Source: Pseudanabaena sp. SR411
Lineage (GTDB): Bacteria; Cyanobacteriota; Cyanobacteriia; Pseudanabaenales; Pseudanabaenaceae
DNA length: 37,871 nt
Direction: 5' to 3'
NCBI RefSeq assembly: GCF_002251945.1
Contig: NZ_NDHW01000086.1
Coordinates: 1 to 37,871 of the forward strand
Position numbers and translations under genes: made by a program. The notes below the pieces were generated by a model that saw only the letters and a program-made list of their open reading frames with translations, was not told the origin of the DNA and made no database searches. Below, one piece after another: positions 15,629-22,880 of the stretch (positions are counted from its first letter, which is position 1; the number at the start of each line of letters is the position of its first letter).

Positions 15629-16308
15629 TTGTTACTATTCCTCACAACATAACAGCTTAAATATCTGTATGTTAATAATGTAGCAACAATAGCAGCACAA
15701 AGTTAAGTGTTGCCCAATACATTGACTATAGTATTTATGCTCAAAAGCTATAGTGCGATCGCAACAAACATAAAAACTAAATGAGTAAAACTCTAAAAAA
15801 CAATACACTAAGAAATCTAAAGTAGAATTTCTAAACTAAAGTCAAGATCCAAAATATTTGCTGGAGCAATTGGGCTAAAATAGGATCAGCAGGGGAACAC
15901 TATGCAAGCTAACTTTGCAAATTTTGCAAGTTACCTAAGCCCTACAAGCATGGAAAAAAGCTAGAGCTACCCCCCTACAGAAATAATCAAAGTTTCTTAG
16001 GGAAATGCCATTCGGGATAGGTAGATATGCGTTTCGATCCATATTTTTATCCTGCATTGAGTCTATAATGCCATCGCAGAGCTATCAAGATCGTCTCTAA
16101 GAAGATAGATTAACTTCCACAGTTTCGTTTTGATAAGTCGAATCTATCGAAGTTATTTGTCTGTACTAATCGTCGAAATCTTGACTGTCGTTGATTTGCG
16201 ATGTTGATGTTTGCTTCTAGTTTGTGTTTGTAAGTAGCTCTTTACTTTGTTGTTATCCCTTGTTTGCTCTAATTTGCTCACCTTAAACAATCGCTCGACC
16301 TTCGCCTC
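15629..16308. other. Long divergent leader region between the porin and zam genes
   Basis: At 680 bases, this is the largest non-coding stretch of the window. It contains the GAGGAA ribosome binding site of the porin (15638-15643, minus strand). It also has TATAGT-like boxes around 15725-15755 that could serve as porin promoter elements. A near-palindrome around 15910-15932 (AACTTTGCAAATTTTGCAAG) could be an operator. The half nearest zam is T-rich with repeated GTTTG/TTGTT words and no start codon context. I found no tRNA, 6S, Yfr1 or SRP signature. Long 5' leaders or an unannotated small RNA are possible. Confidence 0.5.
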
Positions 16309-18633
16309 ATGGAATTCTCGATTAATCAACTGTTAGACAATTTCTCTGATGACAAGCTAGTTACGCCCAAAGCGATCGAAAAAAAACTTGGGATCGGTGA
16401 TGACAACAAAAGTGTTCGTCGGCTCCAAGTTGCCCTCGATGCGCTTGAAAAAATCGGTATTCTTGAAAAAGACAAAGGACGATACCGCCGCATCCAAGAA
16501 GAAGGTTTGGTAGAAGGTCGTTTGCGTTGTTCAAGTAAAGGTTTTTGCTTTGCGATCCAAGATGTCGAGGGTGCTGAAGATATCTACGTGCGCGAGAGCC
16601 GTTTAAGTAATGCTTGGAATGGAGATCGCGTTTTAGTGCGGGTGACTAAAGATGGCGTGCGGCGGCGATCGCCTGAAGGGGAAGTCCGTTTGATCCTTGA
16701 GCGATCAAATCCAACTTTGCTTTCGACCGTGAAATTCACGGATGATAGTTATCGAGCCGTACCGCTAGATGATCGCCTATTGTTTGAAGTAGAGCTAATA
16801 CCAGACGAGGAAACTCCCGATCTCAGTGTGGCAAATGGCAAACTCGTACATTTGGAAATGGTGAGATTTTCCTTAGGTAATCACTTACCTTTAGGACGCA
16901 TTTTGCAGATTTTGGGCGATGATGCCGAATCGACTAATGATATTGATCTGGTATGTTGCAAACATAATTTGCCCAGAAGATTTAGTGCCAAGGCTTTGAC
17001 GGCCGCAGCAAGTTTACCTAGGGGTGTGCGAAAAGCTGACCTCAAACATCGTCTTGATTTACGCAAGACCCTAACCGTCAGAATCGGTAATGCCTCAGCA
17101 ATTTCGATCGCAGAGGTCGATACTGGCTGGGAATTGGGAGTACATATTCCTGATGTAGCGACCTATGTGACGGCAGGTTCACCTTTGGATTTGGAAGCTC
17201 AGAAGCGTCTACGGTCATTTTTCTTGGGTGATACCATTTTGCCGATGTTACCTGAGATGAATGTATTTAATCAGCCCGAATATCTCACAATGTCGGTGTT
17301 GATTAAATTGGATCACGAAGGAAATATGCTTTCTTTTGAGATTCAGCCTTCAGCAGTACTGGTTCGAGCAAACTTGAGTTATCAGAGAGCGCAACAAATT
17401 CTTGATGGGAAAGTAGCAGTTGATGAGGATGCTCCTAGCCAAGAAATTGATACAGAAGTAGAAGAGTTAGTCCATCTAATTGCCAAGGTGGGAACTTTAC
17501 TACAAGAGCGATCTAATGCGATCAGACTGGTATTGCCACAGATTCCTTCTCAAGAGGCGGACGAGGGAGTGCGTGGCTTGACGGTAGTTCCCTTAACTTT
17601 GCAGATCTCTGGCAAGGTTACAGAAGTAATGATCTTGGCAAATAAAGCGATCGCTTCGCATCTACAGTCTCTATCAATCCCAAGTATTTATTTGCGACAG
17701 ATTCCTCCTGATCAAGGTAAGGTTGATGACTGGACGAAGTTATTGGAGAGCATGGGAATTGCAGCTCAATTAGAAACACCTGAACAGATTCAAATTGCGG
17801 ATTTGCATCAGATTTTGGCACAGGTGAATCAGCTTGAACAAGACGCAACTCGCGATATTCTCAAATATCTACTGATGTCTATGTTTAAGACTAATGAGTA
17901 CGTACTTGCGCCATCACTCCACTTTGGATTGGGATTAATTGAGCAGCCCTATGTGCATGGTGTATTTCCACAAAATCACTATGGCGATTTACTAATCCAA
18001 CGCATTTTACATACTGTATTTGAAGAAGGACGCGATCGCCGCAGCATCAGGATTAAGGATGGGGTCAACCTTCGCAGTTCTAGCGCCCATGGTCAGGTAA
18101 ATTGGAGTGTTTTACCACCTGAAACAGAGCGGCAGTTAATTGAAGATTTGGAGGCGATTGTACCAAAACTCAATCAAGCTGATGCTCTGTATCACCGTTC
18201 TATTTCTGATCTGGATGGATTGCGTAAAGCGGAATTTATGAGATCGCACACAGGCGGAAATTTCTACGGCATCATCACCAGCGTTCAGTCCTATGGCTTT
18301 TTTGTAGAGATCGAATCTCTATTAGTTGAAGGACTAGTTCATGTCAGTTCCCTTAAGGATGACTGGTATGAGTTCCCATTGATCAATGGCAAAGGTAGGG
18401 CGAGAGCTTCAACTTTATTAGTTGGTCGTCGTAGTGGTCGCCAATATTGTTTGGGCGATCGCGTAGAAGTACAAGTCAAAGGGGTAGATTATTATCGCCA
18501 ACAAATCGACTTAGTTGCCGTAGTGAATTCTGAAGGCGATCGTGACTTGTCTAATTCTGAATCAGGAACGAGGGCAGAATCAGAGGAACCTTTAGAGTTT
18601 TCTGAAGATATCGATGCAGAAAATTTAGAATGA
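16309..18633 (+). CDS. zam: Zam, catalytically degenerate RNB-family protein
   Basis: A 774-residue member of the RNase II/R fold. It has an N-terminal winged-helix-like region, cold-shock-like RNA-binding domains with C74 and C80, and an RNB domain from about residue 245 (RLDLRKTLTV ... GWELGVHIPDVATYV ... LPMLPEMN). A C-terminal S1 domain starts near FYGIITSVQSYGFFVEIE. In active RNases the segment after the TL/TI strand carries four to five metal-binding aspartates. Here residues 256-269 read TVRIGNASAISIAE, with R, N, A, S and I at those positions. This degeneracy and the length identify Zam, the cyanobacterial clade first found through acetazolamide resistance and linked to phycobilisome and photosystem balance through redox-active cysteines. 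Further cysteines are C216 and C217. Loss of exonuclease activity is inferred. Confidence 0.88.
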   Translation: MEFSINQLLDNFSDDKLVTPKAIEKKLGIGDDNKSVRRLQVALDALEKIGILEKDKGRYRRIQEEGLVEGRLRCSSKGFCFAIQDVEGAEDIYVRESRLSNAWNGDRVLVRVTKDGVRRRSPEGEVRLILERSNPTLLSTVKFTDDSYRAVPLDDRLLFEVELIPDEETPDLSVANGKLVHLEMVRFSLGNHLPLGRILQILGDDAESTNDIDLVCCKHNLPRRFSAKALTAAASLPRGVRKADLKHRLDLRKTLTVRIGNASAISIAEVDTGWELGVHIPDVATYVTAGSPLDLEAQKRLRSFFLGDTILPMLPEMNVFNQPEYLTMSVLIKLDHEGNMLSFEIQPSAVLVRANLSYQRAQQILDGKVAVDEDAPSQEIDTEVEELVHLIAKVGTLLQERSNAIRLVLPQIPSQEADEGVRGLTVVPLTLQISGKVTEVMILANKAIASHLQSLSIPSIYLRQIPPDQGKVDDWTKLLESMGIAAQLETPEQIQIADLHQILAQVNQLEQDATRDILKYLLMSMFKTNEYVLAPSLHFGLGLIEQPYVHGVFPQNHYGDLLIQRILHTVFEEGRDRRSIRIKDGVNLRSSSAHGQVNWSVLPPETERQLIEDLEAIVPKLNQADALYHRSISDLDGLRKAEFMRSHTGGNFYGIITSVQSYGFFVEIESLLVEGLVHVSSLKDDWYEFPLINGKGRARASTLLVGRRSGRQYCLGDRVEVQVKGVDYYRQQIDLVAVVNSEGDRDLSNSESGTRAESEEPLEFSEDIDAENLE

Positions 18634-18736
18634 TCTCCCAAATAATCCCCTTGGACTGAAGTATTTCTCTACTTCCGCCTAGGTTAAACACTGAATTACT
18701 CTAGCCCCAATTACTCTTTTCCACGAGTTCTCCACC

Positions 18737-20692
18737 ATGTCGCTTTCCCGCCTATTGGTGACCGTTCTAAACCGTCTTCAGCCATCTGCAGAGACGGTTA
18801 TGCTTGTTTCGGCGATCGCTGTGGGCTTAATCAGTGGCACTGGGGTAACCCTATTTCGTAAGCTGATCTTATTTACCCAAGAATTCTATTGGCATAAGGT
18901 AGCTGTATTTCTCAGTTCCCAGTGGCATTGGGCGATCATCTTGATTCCGATGATTGGAGCGCTAGTTGTCAGCCTTGTACGCTTCAAATTAGATAAATTA
19001 GATCAAGCAGAAGCGAGGACTTCTAACCGAGAGCTAGGGCTTTCCTATTCGCAAGTCCCCCTAAAAACTGTGGCGGCCGCACTTTCTCTAGGCGCAGGCG
19101 CATCTCTTGGACCTGAGGGTCCAAGTGTGGAGCTAGGTAGCAATATTGGCTCTTTGCTGGGTCAAATGCTGCAATTTTCCAGCGAACGCATTCGGCTACT
19201 AATTGGAGCAGGGGGAGCGGCAGGGTTAGCCGCAGGATTTAATGCACCGATCGCTGGTGTATTTTTTGCCCTTGAAGTCTTACTACGTGATTCCTATCGC
19301 ACTGATAAATCTAGCCCTAACTCCGATGTTAGCGTTGTCGTTATTGCCTCGGTCATTTCGGCGTTAGTTTCCCAGATTAGTCTGGGCGAACGTCCAGCTT
19401 TTAGCCTACCTGTCTACGAAGTACGCAGCTACTGGGAATTGCCTCTATACCTTGGATTAGGGGTACTGGCTAGTGTTGTCGCCCTAATGTTTACTCGCGC
19501 AATTAAACAAGCGAAGAAATTTTTTGCTGGAGAATGGGCGATCGCCCCATTTATGCAAAAGCTATCAATGCCAATCAAATTACTGATTGGTGGACTATGT
19601 GTCGGTCTGATTGCCTTAACTTTTCCTGAAGTAATTGGGATTGGTTACGAAACTGTGGAATCGATCTTGCAAGATACACCGTTTACGATTCCACTGCTAG
19701 CGATTTTGTTGGTAGTTAAACTTTTATTAACGGCGATTAGTTCTGCGAGTGGCTTTGTTGGGGGGATTTTTGCACCTTCAATTTTCTTGGGAGCCGTGTT
19801 GGGTAGTTTGTATGGTCAGGCGATCGCCAGTTTTTTACCTACTTCAATCCCGATCGCCGCTTCTCCCGCCTATGCCCTCGTCGGAATGGCTGCAGTTTTA
19901 GCAGGAACCGTTCGCGCCCCCTTAACATCAGTATTGCTGCTCTTTGAAATGACTCGCGACTACCGCATCGTCTTACCATTGATGGCAGCCGTAGGACTCT
20001 GTGCATGGGTACTTGACCAAATTGATTCATCAAAATCCGCAGATCGGATGATCATGCAATGGTCTGGTCTGCCCGCTGATATCGAAGTCCTTGAAAAAAT
20101 CAAGATTGCCGAAGTCATGACCCTCAATCCCGCTTCGGTCAAATATTCAATGCCCTTGATGCAAGCCGCCCAATTTATCACCAGTGGCTATCACCATAGC
20201 GCTTTAGTATTAGATGAGATCAACCACTTGCAAGGAATTCTGACTACACAAGATCTGAAACGATTGCTATCCGCACCTGCAACTGATCGCCCCCTTGAGG
20301 ACATGACTGTACAGAATATTTGCACCAAGGAAGTAATCTGTACCTTTGCCGATGAGTCTCTTGCTGAAGCTCTAAAACGCATGGCAACTAGGGACTTACG
20401 CCAGATGCCTGTGGTTGATCGCCACCAACCCAAGCGGGTAATTGGAATGGTGGATCGGCTGGCGATTACCACAGCCTATAATACAGCACTAACAAAACGA
20501 GCGATTACTGCTAGAATTACAGCGACTAAATCGACTGTACCTATTGCGAATAATACTTATACAGCTATAACTAACATTGCTAGTAATGGTTCTAGTAATA
20601 TTCCGAGCAATAGTGCTAATGACAAGAGCAACGATAAAGACAATAATTTAAGTAATTTAAATAATTCTCTAAGTAACACTTTAGATAAGTAG
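18737..20692 (+). CDS. ClC-family chloride transporter/channel with two CBS domains
   Basis: A 651-residue inner-membrane protein. The ClC membrane domain spans about residues 20-435. The gating glutamate is E127, in GASLGPEGPSVELG, and the GGIFAPSIFLGA selectivity-filter segment is intact. Two CBS domains follow (about 455-575: KIAEVMTLNPASVKYSM and VQNICTKEVICTFAD), which usually sense adenine nucleotides. The C-terminal 65 residues are low-complexity, rich in N, S and T. Two departures are visible. The position of the inner proton glutamate is V181 (FFALEVLLRD). The usual GSGIPE motif is replaced by LSYSQVP. The protein may therefore be a channel or an altered exchanger. It follows zam by 103 bases and may share its transcript. 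Confidence 0.92.
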   Translation: MSLSRLLVTVLNRLQPSAETVMLVSAIAVGLISGTGVTLFRKLILFTQEFYWHKVAVFLSSQWHWAIILIPMIGALVVSLVRFKLDKLDQAEARTSNRELGLSYSQVPLKTVAAALSLGAGASLGPEGPSVELGSNIGSLLGQMLQFSSERIRLLIGAGGAAGLAAGFNAPIAGVFFALEVLLRDSYRTDKSSPNSDVSVVVIASVISALVSQISLGERPAFSLPVYEVRSYWELPLYLGLGVLASVVALMFTRAIKQAKKFFAGEWAIAPFMQKLSMPIKLLIGGLCVGLIALTFPEVIGIGYETVESILQDTPFTIPLLAILLVVKLLLTAISSASGFVGGIFAPSIFLGAVLGSLYGQAIASFLPTSIPIAASPAYALVGMAAVLAGTVRAPLTSVLLLFEMTRDYRIVLPLMAAVGLCAWVLDQIDSSKSADRMIMQWSGLPADIEVLEKIKIAEVMTLNPASVKYSMPLMQAAQFITSGYHHSALVLDEINHLQGILTTQDLKRLLSAPATDRPLEDMTVQNICTKEVICTFADESLAEALKRMATRDLRQMPVVDRHQPKRVIGMVDRLAITTAYNTALTKRAITARITATKSTVPIANNTYTAITNIASNGSSNIPSNSANDKSNDKDNNLSNLNNSLSNTLDK

Positions 20693-20717
20693 CTAGGCTC
20701 AATTACATATAACCTCT

Positions 20718-20758
20718 CATAACCTGTGGCGCACGCGCAGCGTTTGCCACAGGTTATG
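20718..20758. terminator. Hairpin after the ClC gene
   Basis: Perfect 13-base arms CATAACCTGTGGC and GCCACAGGTTATG enclose a 15-base GC-rich loop. It lies 26 bases past the stop codon. No T-run follows, so the terminator role is only probable. Confidence 0.6.
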
Positions 20759-20778
20759 ACCCTGGGTTTTAATTATGT

Positions 20779-20805
20779 CCAGATACTTAGCATTTCAACC
20801 AATAA
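20779..20805 (+). promoter_or_regulatory. Shared upstream motif, copy 1
   Basis: CCAGATACTTAGCATTTCAACCAATAA-type sequence, about 105 bases before the split-GUN4 N-half gene. The block CAGRTACTTAGCA and the following TCAMCCA recur before the next gene (21585-21610), and both are preceded by GGGT and AATT words. It may be a common promoter or operator element, or a sign that the two leaders are related by duplication. Confidence 0.4.
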
Positions 20806-20908
20806 CTTAAACAGAGAGTCAGATATTCATAGCTTTGAGGCGATTTCCTCTTAAAATTTACGCAGAGATTGTCTTAAATATCTGGCAATTAGCCCAAACA
20901 AGGATGTC

Positions 20909-21499
20909 ATGGATAGCGAAGAAATACTAATTGAATTTATGGGAAATGGCGATCGCGCCAAGGGCGAGTCGATTAAATCGATCAGCACCACCAAGATTAA
21001 AGACAGCATTCAAAGACTTGCTAGCTTGGTGCAGCAACTCGCTACGGACAATGCGCCAAGTCATGCCAATGGGTTAGCACTTGATGAGGTCGAGATTTCG
21101 ATCAAACTCACAGATACAGGCGAAGCAATTTTATTGGGTGATGGTCAAAGCAATGGAGCCATGACTTTACGGTTTCGTCGTCCCCAAAAAGGATTAGCGA
21201 TCGCCAATACTGAGCCATCTACTCAATTACAATCACTCACTTCTAGCACAGGCGTTGACTATACTAAGTTAAGAGCTTTGCTATCCAGTGGTAAATGGCA
21301 AGAAGCCAATCAAGAAACATGGAATGTGATGTGTCAGGCTGCGCGTAAAAATCTTGGTTCGGTATTGACAGCCGAGGAAATCAAGCAAATTTCCTGTGAC
21401 GACTTGCAAATCATTGATAACCTGTGGCGGCAGTATAGTCAGGGTCGCTATGGATTCAGCGCTCAAAATCAGATCTATATGTCATCAATTCTGGGGTAA
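20909..21499 (+). CDS. Protein ending in the N-terminal half of a GUN4 domain
   Basis: A 196-residue soluble protein. Residues 116-193 match the first half of GUN4: GVDYTKLRALLSSGKWQEAN, ET near 136-137, a DLQIIDNLW segment and YSQGRYGFSAQNQIY. The chain stops at SSILG, where normal GUN4 domains continue for about 50 residues to VGWR and GHLP. That missing half is recognisable at the end of the next gene. Residues 1-92 form a separate alpha/beta domain (ILIEF ... IQRLASLVQQLA ... LDEVEISIKLTDTGEAILL ... AMTLRF). It resembles the trypsin-co-occurring (Trypco1-type) accessory domain, but only tentatively. GUN4 domains bind protoporphyrins and bilins; binding by a half domain is unknown. Confidence 0.8.
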   Translation: MDSEEILIEFMGNGDRAKGESIKSISTTKIKDSIQRLASLVQQLATDNAPSHANGLALDEVEISIKLTDTGEAILLGDGQSNGAMTLRFRRPQKGLAIANTEPSTQLQSLTSSTGVDYTKLRALLSSGKWQEANQETWNVMCQAARKNLGSVLTAEEIKQISCDDLQIIDNLWRQYSQGRYGFSAQNQIYMSSILG

Positions 21500-21584
21500 G
21501 TGTATGGACGTAATTAATTACAAATTCAAACCCGTAAAGTTTAGCCCCGCAGAGCTACAAATCTAAAGGTTTGGGTAATTTATA

Positions 21585-21610
21585 CAGGTACTTAGCAACT
21601 TCACCATCAA
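21585..21610 (+). promoter_or_regulatory. Shared upstream motif, copy 2
   Basis: CAGGTACTTAGCAACTTCACC-type block, 32 bases before the Hpt gene start, matching the copy at 20779-20805. Its presence between the two half-GUN4 genes suggests that the second gene has its own promoter or control site. Confidence 0.4.
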
Positions 21611-21641
21611 TTCACAAGGCAAATCATAAGGGGTTAGTGTC

Positions 21642-22796
21642 ATGGATCAGGATAAGCAAAAGCAGATTACAGGCTATTTCATTGAGGAGGCAAAAGAACA
21701 TCTCCAAACAATTGAATCAGGGCTGCTCAATTTGCAATCACTGATGGGTAACTCTGAAGCGGTAAATGAAATATTCCGAGCAGCCCACTCAATTAAGGGG
21801 GGAGCAGCCATGCTGGGATTTAGTAGCATTCAACATGTTGCCCATAACTTTGAAGACTATTTTAAAGTTATGCGAGAGAATACTAATTTTCAAGTCGATC
21901 AAGATTTACAGACACTTTTTTTACAAGCTTTTGATAAATTACAAGAACTTGTCGAACATTTGCAAAGTCCTTATGGTCTGACTAAAGATGCTGTAGATAC
22001 AGTTATGGCTGGTTCTGATCAAATCTTTGCGAATCTCAAAAATCATCTACAAAATTTGATCTCAGGTAAAGATACCGAAGCCACTGCGGTGGTAGGAGAT
22101 CCCAAGATTGATACAAGGGGAATGTTGACCGCATTTCAATCGGAAGTCCCGCTCAAGTTGCGAAATATGCTGGAGTTATTTAAGCAGCCTGATAGTCCTC
22201 GCAGTCGTCAAAATCTAGCGGCAATTTGTAATCAGCTACAGCAAATCGGCGATCGCTTTGGTCTAGTACCTTGGTCAGTGTTGATGGAATCGGTAAACAT
22301 CGCCGTATCAAATCCTAATAATCAATTTCGCACCCTCGCACCAATTCTTATCAAGGAAATCAAACAATCTCAGGAACAAGTTTTAGCGCAAAAAGCTGAT
22401 CAAATTAAAGCATCACCGCAGTTATTGCAGTTGCTTCCCGCTAATGTGACAAGCAAGTCCTCAGCACCTAAAATGGCTTCCTCACAGACTACTAAAGCGG
22501 CTAATATTGCTTCGGAGAATACTTCAGCCGATGAAGTGAGTAAGATTTTTGGTGCGGTGATCGAAGAAGATAAAGCGATGAAAGGTTGGCAAGTCTTTAG
22601 CGATTGCGTTGGGTGGCGACAAAACGGAACTTGGATCGCCTCCAATGCCACTTCTCCTCAAACTACTCCTGATGGACATTTCCCCACACCGCTTTGGCTA
22701 GCATCATGGCATCAGTCCAAGGATTCTAAAGCCAAAGAGTTTCAGGCGCAGTATGCTGCTCTCTTAGCGAAGATTGCTAGCTGTAATATCAATTAA
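21642..22796 (+). CDS. Hpt phosphotransfer protein ending in the C-terminal half of a GUN4 domain
   Basis: A 384-residue cytoplasmic protein. Residues 1-140 are an Hpt domain of the CheA P1 type, with phospho-accepting H49 in AAHSIKGGAAMLGF. Residues 158-255 are a second helical bundle (FQSEVPLKLRNMLELF ... LVPWSVLMESVNIAV) with no phospho-histidine. After a T/S/A-rich linker, residues 305-350 read like the end of GUN4: FSDCVGWRQNGTW, a short gap, then PDGHFPTPLW (compare FSDRVGWR...W...GHLP). There is no kinase or receiver domain, so it must work with a separate histidine kinase or receiver. AAGGGG lies eight bases before the ATG. The Hpt domain is secure and the GUN4 half is likely. Confidence 0.85.
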   Translation: MDQDKQKQITGYFIEEAKEHLQTIESGLLNLQSLMGNSEAVNEIFRAAHSIKGGAAMLGFSSIQHVAHNFEDYFKVMRENTNFQVDQDLQTLFLQAFDKLQELVEHLQSPYGLTKDAVDTVMAGSDQIFANLKNHLQNLISGKDTEATAVVGDPKIDTRGMLTAFQSEVPLKLRNMLELFKQPDSPRSRQNLAAICNQLQQIGDRFGLVPWSVLMESVNIAVSNPNNQFRTLAPILIKEIKQSQEQVLAQKADQIKASPQLLQLLPANVTSKSSAPKMASSQTTKAANIASENTSADEVSKIFGAVIEEDKAMKGWQVFSDCVGWRQNGTWIASNATSPQTTPDGHFPTPLWLASWHQSKDSKAKEFQAQYAALLAKIASCNIN

Positions 22797-22805
22797 TTAT
22801 CGTAG

Positions 22806-22840
22806 TGAGAATGGGCGGCATTTTGCGCCGCCCATTCTCA
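22806..22840. terminator. Hairpin terminator after the Hpt gene
   Basis: Perfect 14-base arms TGAGAATGGGCGGC and complement enclose a seven-base loop, nine bases past the stop codon. It separates the Hpt gene from the DUF3352 gene and probably ends the upstream transcript. Confidence 0.65.
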
Positions 22841-22880
22841 TGACAAAATTTTACCGTTTACTTTAAAGAGGGTTTATTCT

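Noticed and set aside
16029-16042. GTTTCGATCC, resembling a tRNA T-arm
   Set aside because: No matching acceptor stem, anticodon arm or D-arm around it.
21500-21580. Possible frameshifted continuation of the first GUN4 half
   Set aside because: The other frames give short peptides without VGWR or GHLP; the matching sequence is instead in the next gene.
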